The notes under the pieces: model-generated
Told to the model about the DNA's origin: nothing
What the model saw: the letters and a program-made list of their open reading frames with translations, nothing else
The model's database searches: none
Origin: a bacterium
Lineage (GTDB): Bacteria > Verrucomicrobiota > Verrucomicrobiia > Limisphaerales > UBA11358
Assembly: GCA_021781185.1 (NCBI GenBank)
Contig: JAJXXI010000477.1
Span: 1 to 10,102, forward strand
DNA: 10,102 nt
Reading direction: 5' to 3'
Shown here: positions 5,844-10,102 of the stretch, piece after piece
Layout of the letters: each line of letters starts with the position of its first letter
How positions within the stretch are numbered: position 1 is the stretch's first letter
Made by a program: the position numbers and the translations under genes

Positions 5844-7883
5844 TCAATGGTCCGCAGTGGCCCCCAAGGGCAGCGACACCCGAACAACTCCGGATTCCGA
5901 CGGGACGATTTCCAACTTGCCATGGTGGGTCTCAATGATCTTCTGGCTGACCGTGAGTCCCAAGCCAAGCCCGACTTGGCGGGTGGTGTAAAATGGCGCG
6001 GGAACTTTTTGAGCCGTCTCGGCAGTGAAACCGCCCCCCGTATCCTGCACTTCGATGGTGAGAGAGCGGTCGCCATTGCTGCCGGCGGACTGAAGTTTCA
6101 CCCCTATTTTTGGATTTTGCGGATTGGCCTGGATGGCGTTGAGCATGATTTCGGACAGGGCATGCTTTAATGCGGCGCGGTCCCCGACCATGGTGAGAGG
6201 GATGGCTGAATCCTCAAATTTCAACTGGCCGGTCTTGCCGGTTTGCTGGCTGGAGGCGTCCTGATACGCTTCCTCCACCAGCTTGCCAACGGAAAATGAT
6301 TCCTGCTCCAGTTGTCCTTCACGGGCCAGAAAGCGCATTTGATTGTTCAGGCGCATGATGCGCCGGACGCTTTCACCGAGCGCTTCATCCAGTGATTTGC
6401 GGAATTCGGCGTCCTTGAAACGTTCGTTCAGCAATTGATGGTGCGTGGACAATGGCACGATGGCGTTGCCGATTTCGTTCACCAAACGGTAGGACATGGA
6501 CTTCAGCAGGCGGAGGCTGGAGGTCTCGACTTCCAATCGGCTCAACTGCTCGCTCTCGGTCAGATCTTCGGCGGTCAACAATGCGGAAACGGGTACCGAT
6601 GAATTGCCGTGCTGAAACGGCAGCACACTGATCTTATACAGCGTTCCGGGTGAATTCTCCGGTTCATAACGGAATGGCTCCAAGGCCGCGCCGGTTTTGA
6701 GCACTTGATAAATCTTGGCCCCGAGCGCCGGCGGGAGATCGCTGAATTCCAGCCGCCCCGAGCGTTCGTTTTTGCGGCCAAAATGGCGGCGTGCGGATTT
6801 GTTGGCGTGCAGCACTTTCAAGTCGCGTCCAACCACAATGCACGCGCTGTTGAGCTCGCGCAGCACATCCGTCATCATTTCGTGATTGCCGGCCAGTTGG
6901 TCGTGCAGCCAGATATTTCGGAGCGCCAGACCAACCTGTTCAAGGAGATGGAAAATCAATTCCAGCTCGACGTTTACCAACGGTTCTCCGGTCACACGGC
7001 CATCAAAAATAGCCACGCCAATGATGGAATCACGATTGGGGATGGGCACGGCCACCTGCGCGCCGAGCAGTTCAAATTCTTTCTGCGCTTCGGGGTCGGC
7101 GCGAACTTCGTCGCTGTCACGGCGCAGGATGCGTCCGAGGCGGGTGATTTGTGCACCAATGCCGGAGTCGAGAGACAATTCAAAATGTTCCAGCAGTCCG
7201 TTGGCCAGTCCGATGGCCGCTGCAGAGCGCAACCGCCGGCTGTCATCAGGCGAAACCACTTCCGTGAGCGGCGAACACGGTCGGTTAAGAAAAATGGCCG
7301 CGCGGTTCACGCTCATGATGTCGCGCAGAAATTGCAGGAACTGCTTGAGCATCGCCTCGGCGTCCAGCGAATGAGTGAGGATCGGGGAAAAATCACGCAG
7401 CACATCCAGTGTCTGCGCGGCGTTTACAAAGCGGCCGCCGGCGCTGGGATCTAGGACCGTGCGGGCAAAGACGGCGGTGTTTCCCGTCGGCACACTCGTC
7501 ACGGTCCGCTGCGCTGGAACGGTGGCCATATTCCAAAGTCGGTCCAGCACCGAGTTCAAGAGCCGGTGACGCACGGGCTTGGTCAGGACGTGGGTGATAC
7601 CTTGCAGAAACGCTTCCTCTTCCCAGTCTGCCTGGGCAAATTCAGTGTAAGCAATAATGGGGGTTTTCTTGTCGCGCCGCCGGAGACGTTCAATGCTCCA
7701 AATGCTTTGCACTCCCATGAGATCGGCATCCAGAATCACGGCACCGGCCAGACCGTGAACCATGAGCGGTTCGGCCTCCTCCACAGTGATCCGGTGGACT
7801 ATGCGGTATTGTTCGGCGTTTAGACTGGCGCGGATGGTCTCGGCAAAGTCAGGATGCGGGGACAATACTAGGATTGTCTTCAT
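5844..7883 (-). CDS. Receiver-GAF-PAS histidine-kinase-like protein without phospho-acceptor His
   Basis: A 679-residue cytosolic protein with no membrane segment. Residues 1-118 form a receiver-like domain: Asp52 (VILDAD), Thr80 and Lys102 (TKP) are at family positions, but the acidic pair after strand 1 is SPHP (Ser8, Pro9), so phosphorylation is doubtful. A GAF domain spans about 155-325, a PAS-like domain about 335-440, and a DHp helix pair about 455-525. There the motif usually HEIRNP reads NEIGNA, with Asn469 (AAC, 6477-6479) in place of the acceptor His. The ATP-binding domain (about 565-675) is intact: MLNAIQA with Asn582, DTGGG (614-618), PFYTT (630-634) and GLGLGL (638-643). It could be a pseudokinase, an ATP-dependent partner in a heterodimer, or a scaffold for its neighbours. 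No Shine-Dalgarno is visible. It follows the other two kinase genes after 113 bp and may have its own promoter. Confidence 0.88.
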   Translation of the reverse strand: MKTILVLSPHPDFAETIRASLNAEQYRIVHRITVEEAEPLMVHGLAGAVILDADLMGVQSIWSIERLRRRDKKTPIIAYTEFAQADWEEEAFLQGITHVLTKPVRHRLLNSVLDRLWNMATVPAQRTVTSVPTGNTAVFARTVLDPSAGGRFVNAAQTLDVLRDFSPILTHSLDAEAMLKQFLQFLRDIMSVNRAAIFLNRPCSPLTEVVSPDDSRRLRSAAAIGLANGLLEHFELSLDSGIGAQITRLGRILRRDSDEVRADPEAQKEFELLGAQVAVPIPNRDSIIGVAIFDGRVTGEPLVNVELELIFHLLEQVGLALRNIWLHDQLAGNHEMMTDVLRELNSACIVVGRDLKVLHANKSARRHFGRKNERSGRLEFSDLPPALGAKIYQVLKTGAALEPFRYEPENSPGTLYKISVLPFQHGNSSVPVSALLTAEDLTESEQLSRLEVETSSLRLLKSMSYRLVNEIGNAIVPLSTHHQLLNERFKDAEFRKSLDEALGESVRRIMRLNNQMRFLAREGQLEQESFSVGKLVEEAYQDASSQQTGKTGQLKFEDSAIPLTMVGDRAALKHALSEIMLNAIQANPQNPKIGVKLQSAGSNGDRSLTIEVQDTGGGFTAETAQKVPAPFYTTRQVGLGLGLTVSQKIIETHHGKLEIVPSESGVVRVSLPLGATADH

Positions 7884-7885
7884 TT

Positions 7886-7914
7886 TAGACAGATGGTAAG
7901 CGGTTGTGTATAAT
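7886..7914 (+). promoter_or_regulatory. Near-consensus sigma70-type promoter facing antisense into the kinase gene
   Basis: TAGACA (7886-7891; five of six) and a perfect TATAAT (7909-7914) are separated by exactly 17 bases on the plus strand. The element lies in the 113-bp gap between two minus-strand kinase genes, beginning three bases outside the start codon of the GAF-PAS protein. Transcription would start near 7921 and run against the 3' end of the receiver-kinase gene. No convincing plus-strand gene lies downstream; the long plus-strand ORF from 7938 is antisense to a conserved coding region. It could make an antisense RNA, or the match may be chance. I found no comparable minus-strand promoter in this gap. 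Confidence 0.45.
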
Positions 7915-7996
7915 TCCTGTCACCGGAAGTCATTTTCATGCAAACCGGTAAAACGTCAATGCAATCTTTTAGGCGAAAACAATCACTTTTGGGCCA

Positions 7997-9259
7997 TCAG
8001 TTGGCCGTGATCAGCTTATCCCACAGTTTTTCGTTCAACATCGCCTTTTTGAGGAACTGGGTGTCTTCGGAGTTGGTGACCACCGATTCCGGACGGAGCG
8101 GCAGACGGATGGTGAAAATATTTCCACCCTCGATCAAATTGCTGGCATCAATGGAACCGCCGTGGTGGTGCGCGATAAAAAAGCAGGCCATCAGGTTAAT
8201 GCCATATTCGGATGGTGCGCCGCCAGTGAAGGGATCAAGCACCACCCGCAGCGCATCTTTGGGCAATGCCGGTCCGTTGTCGGCGAGGTGGATGGCGATT
8301 TCGGGGCGGTGGCCATCCGAGATCTCCTCGGCGGTCAAAGTAATGCGACTGCCGGCCGGCAGCATGGCCAGTTCGTCCTTGAGCAAGAGTTCAAAAAGCC
8401 GTTCGAATTTTGGGAGATCCACTCGCAGTGATGGAAGGTTGCCTGCAATTTGATTTTGGACCTCGATTCGCCGGGAGGCAAAGGCGGGTTGCAGCCCGGC
8501 CAGAATTTTGGCAAGGGCCGGCTCAGGTTTGATTTCATCCGCAAACGGCCCGCCAGATTTGTTGTCCGCCGCAGTGCGCAGATCGGCGAGCAGGTTGTTG
8601 ATTTTCTCGATCTGGGATTGGACGTTCTGATGGTATTCTTTCCAGAAATCCGGGTCGCGCAAGGTCTCGTTGTGGTTCTTTTCCTCGGCCATCTTGACCG
8701 GGGCGAGCTCAAGAAAAGTTTTTACGGCCACCATGGAATTCCGGATGTGGTGGCTCAAACCCGCCGCCAGCAGCCCAAGGCTCACGATGCGGTCCGCAAT
8801 CAGCATGTTCCGCAACACGGACATTTTTTCACGGAGCAACTGGTCGCGTTCCATCTGCACCATGAAAAACTCAAGGCCTTGCCGGAGGCTGAGTTCCAGT
8901 TGAGCCGGATCCCAAGGCTTGGAGACGTATTTGTATATGGCACCGCTGTTGACGGCCTCGATGGCAGCTTCAAAGTCGGTGTAGGCCGTCACCAAAATGC
9001 GCAACGTGCGGGGCCGGAGCTGCCGGGCCTGTTCGAGCAGCCAGACGCCTTTCTCGCCGGGCATCTTCTGGTCGGTCAGGAGAATGCCAATTTCACCACC
9101 GCGTTCCCGGATGATTTTTAAACCATCCTGCGCATTGTCCGCCGTGAAGATGCGAAAGCTGTCGCCAAAGGCCAGGGTGAACGCCTTGAGCGCCATTTTT
9201 TCATCGTCCACGTAAAGGACGGCGAATTTTTTATAGTCGTATGGATTCTCCATGTTCAT
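7997..9259 (-). CDS. Receiver-histidine kinase protein with degenerate ATP-binding domain
   Basis: A cytosolic protein of about 420 residues (418 if the second ATG, at 9253, is used). The N-terminal receiver (about 12-130) is complete: Asp18-Asp19 (YVDDE), phospho-acceptor Asp63 (TDQKMPG), Thr91 (VTAYTD) and Lys114 (SKPWDP). A coiled stretch leads to a DHp domain (about 155-230) with His170 in LSHHIRNSMVAV; the usual Glu after the His is His171. The C-terminal domain has the ATP-binding fold pattern but poor motifs: the N-box Asn is Lys294 (ELLLKDELA), the G1 box keeps DNG but reads DNGPAL, the F box is DPFTGG, and the G2 box is SEYGINL instead of G-x-G-x-G-L. It may accept phosphate on His170 or Asp63 from another kinase, not from its own ATP. 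Its start overlaps the end of the upstream kinase gene, so translation is probably coupled. The longer frame to 9367 lies wholly inside that gene and is rejected. A 30-residue extra tail ends the protein. Confidence 0.88.
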   Translation of the reverse strand: MNMENPYDYKKFAVLYVDDEKMALKAFTLAFGDSFRIFTADNAQDGLKIIRERGGEIGILLTDQKMPGEKGVWLLEQARQLRPRTLRILVTAYTDFEAAIEAVNSGAIYKYVSKPWDPAQLELSLRQGLEFFMVQMERDQLLREKMSVLRNMLIADRIVSLGLLAAGLSHHIRNSMVAVKTFLELAPVKMAEEKNHNETLRDPDFWKEYHQNVQSQIEKINNLLADLRTAADNKSGGPFADEIKPEPALAKILAGLQPAFASRRIEVQNQIAGNLPSLRVDLPKFERLFELLLKDELAMLPAGSRITLTAEEISDGHRPEIAIHLADNGPALPKDALRVVLDPFTGGAPSEYGINLMACFFIAHHHGGSIDASNLIEGGNIFTIRLPLRPESVVTNSEDTQFLKKAMLNEKLWDKLITAN

Positions 9260-10102
9260 TTTCGTTTTCAGCGGCGGTTTCGGCGTTGGCGGGGAAATCC
9301 AGGATGAATTCACAGGACTTGCCACGCTCGCTGCGCACGGAAATCTTCCCGCCGTAACCTTGCACAATGCGGTAGCAAATGCTCAGGCCCAGGCCCATGC
9401 CCTTGCCGGGATCCTTGGTGGTGAAAAACGGGTCGAAGATTTTTTCCACCACTTTCTGGTCAATGCCCATGCCATTGTCACGCACCAAGATCAGGCTGCG
9501 GTTGCCTTCTGTGCGGCCTTCAATCCAGATCTGCGGTTTGTCGCCGTCGGGAAAAGTCTTTTCGCCCAGTGCGTCAATCGCATTTTGAATGAGGTTCACC
9601 AGCACGTGAATCAGCTTGTTCCGGTTGGCCCAGAGGTTTTGTTCCGGCGGAACGTTCTGGTGAATGGTCACCTTGTCTTTCCATTCCCCGGCAAGAAAGC
9701 GCATGGCCGCCTGGACCGTGTTGGCGGCCTCGACCGTTTCGCCGGTGCTCCCGCCGGGGTGCGTGAATGTTCGTAGGTCGGAGACAATGTTGCGGACGCG
9801 CTTCAGCCCCTCCTCCACGTCGTTGATGATCACGTCAAACTCCGCGCGCTGCTCTGCCGGAAAGTTTTTGCCCTTGTTGCGCAGGGCGAACAGGCCGGTC
9901 AGCGAATAGTTCAAGGGGTTGTTGATTTCATGGATGATGCCTGCGCTCAGCCGGCCAAGCGAGGAGAGCTTTTCCGACTGCACCAGTTGCAGCTCGGTTT
10001 CCTTGATTTGCTCAATGGCGTCGGACAACTCCTCGTTTTGTTTTGAAAGCTTCCGCTGGTAGCGATGGCGTTCGATCAGGTTTTTAACGCGCGCCTGCAG
10101 CT
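9231..10102 (-). CDS. Histidine kinase with intact catalytic core (N-terminus outside window)
   Basis: The frame stays open to the window edge, giving 289 visible residues; the internal ATG at 10026-10028 is not the likely start. The first visible residues ([18 protein letters not shown]) resemble the end of a receiver domain and the linker that follows it, so a receiver-kinase architecture is likely, though the receiver is not seen. Next comes a coiled coil, then the H-box [13 protein letters not shown] with the acceptor His at 9930-9932. The ATP-binding domain has all motifs: [10 protein letters not shown] (N box), RDNGMGID (G1), DPFFTT (F) and [10 protein letters not shown] (G2). It should autophosphorylate on His. 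The gene overlaps the next one by 23-29 bases, so the two are an operon. It is the only one of the three kinase-like proteins here with every visible kinase motif intact, making it the likely phosphate source for the others. Confidence 0.9.
   Translation of the reverse strand, partial: LQARVKNLIERHRYQRKLSKQNEELSDAIEQIKETELQLVQSEKLSSLGRLSAGIIHEINNPLNYSLTGLFALRNKGKNFPAEQRAEFDVIINDVEEGLKRVRNIVSDLRTFTHPGGSTGETVEAANTVQAAMRFLAGEWKDKVTIHQNVPPEQNLWANRNKLIHVLVNLIQNAIDALGEKTFPDGDKPQIWIEGRTEGNRSLILVRDNGMGIDQKVVEKIFDPFFTTKDPGKGMGLGLSICYRIVQGYGGKISVRSERGKSCEFILDFPANAETAAENENEHGESIRL

Noticed and set aside
6705..7454. Plus-strand ORF of 249 residues antisense to the GAF-PAS protein
   Set aside because: Antisense shadow of a gene with clear domain structure; no motif or start signal of its own.
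7922..7949. ACCGG ... CCGGT inverted repeat as a terminator for the receiver-kinase gene
   Set aside because: The stem is only five bases with an 18-base loop and no T-run, so it is too weak to call.
7938..8453. Plus-strand ORF of 171 residues downstream of the antisense promoter
   Set aside because: It is antisense to the conserved ATP-binding region of the receiver-kinase gene, and its Ser/Arg-rich composition is typical of a shadow frame. A noncoding antisense RNA remains possible.
9260..9367. Longer start of the receiver-kinase protein adding 36 residues
   Set aside because: This stretch is entirely coding sequence for the upstream kinase; the added peptide has no family likeness before the receiver domain.
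1..10102. CRISPR array, insertion sequence, tRNA or rRNA gene
   Set aside because: No regularly spaced repeats, transposase motifs, paired terminal repeats or recognisable structural-RNA sequence were seen on either strand.

Overview
The window looks like chromosomal DNA from a Verrucomicrobiota bacterium, probably near the Pedosphaera/Limisphaerales group. The clues are a moderately GC-rich composition, weak or absent Shine-Dalgarno sequences at most starts, a small single-cluster ferredoxin of the type common in the PVC superphylum, and a remnant of an autotransporter-associated beta-strand-repeat protein with the C-terminal tail typical of this phylum. The taxonomic call is inference from remembered family patterns; no search was run.

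Layout. Positions 1-3189 (+) hold the 3' end of a complex I (NADH-quinone oxidoreductase) operon in the order nuoL (partial), nuoM, nuoN, with gaps of 1 and 4 bases. Converging on it are a small secreted protein of unknown function (3209-3568, -), a decayed fragment of a beta-strand-repeat surface protein (3627-3839, -) and pyruvate kinase (3999-5417, -). A 120-bp divergent intergenic region separates pyk from a 77-residue ferredoxin (5538-5771, +), which ends in a strong bidirectional hairpin terminator (5790-5821).

The right half (5844-10102, -) is a signalling cluster of three histidine-kinase-like proteins. In transcription order they are: a kinase whose N-terminus lies outside the window and whose visible catalytic motifs are intact; a receiver-kinase protein overlapping it, with a perfect receiver and a phospho-acceptor His but a degenerate ATP-binding domain; and, after 113 bp, a receiver-GAF-PAS-kinase protein with intact ATP-binding motifs but Asn in place of the phospho-acceptor His and no acidic pair in its receiver. 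No DNA-binding output domain is visible.

How the genes work together. The nuo genes form the proton-pumping membrane arm of complex I; pyk and the ferredoxin are central metabolism and electron transfer. The kinase cluster is the most unusual part, because catalytic residues seem divided among neighbouring proteins. The other notable points are a NuoM lacking the conserved TM7 lysine, an unusual cation-site motif in pyruvate kinase, and a near-consensus sigma70-type promoter facing antisense into the middle kinase gene.
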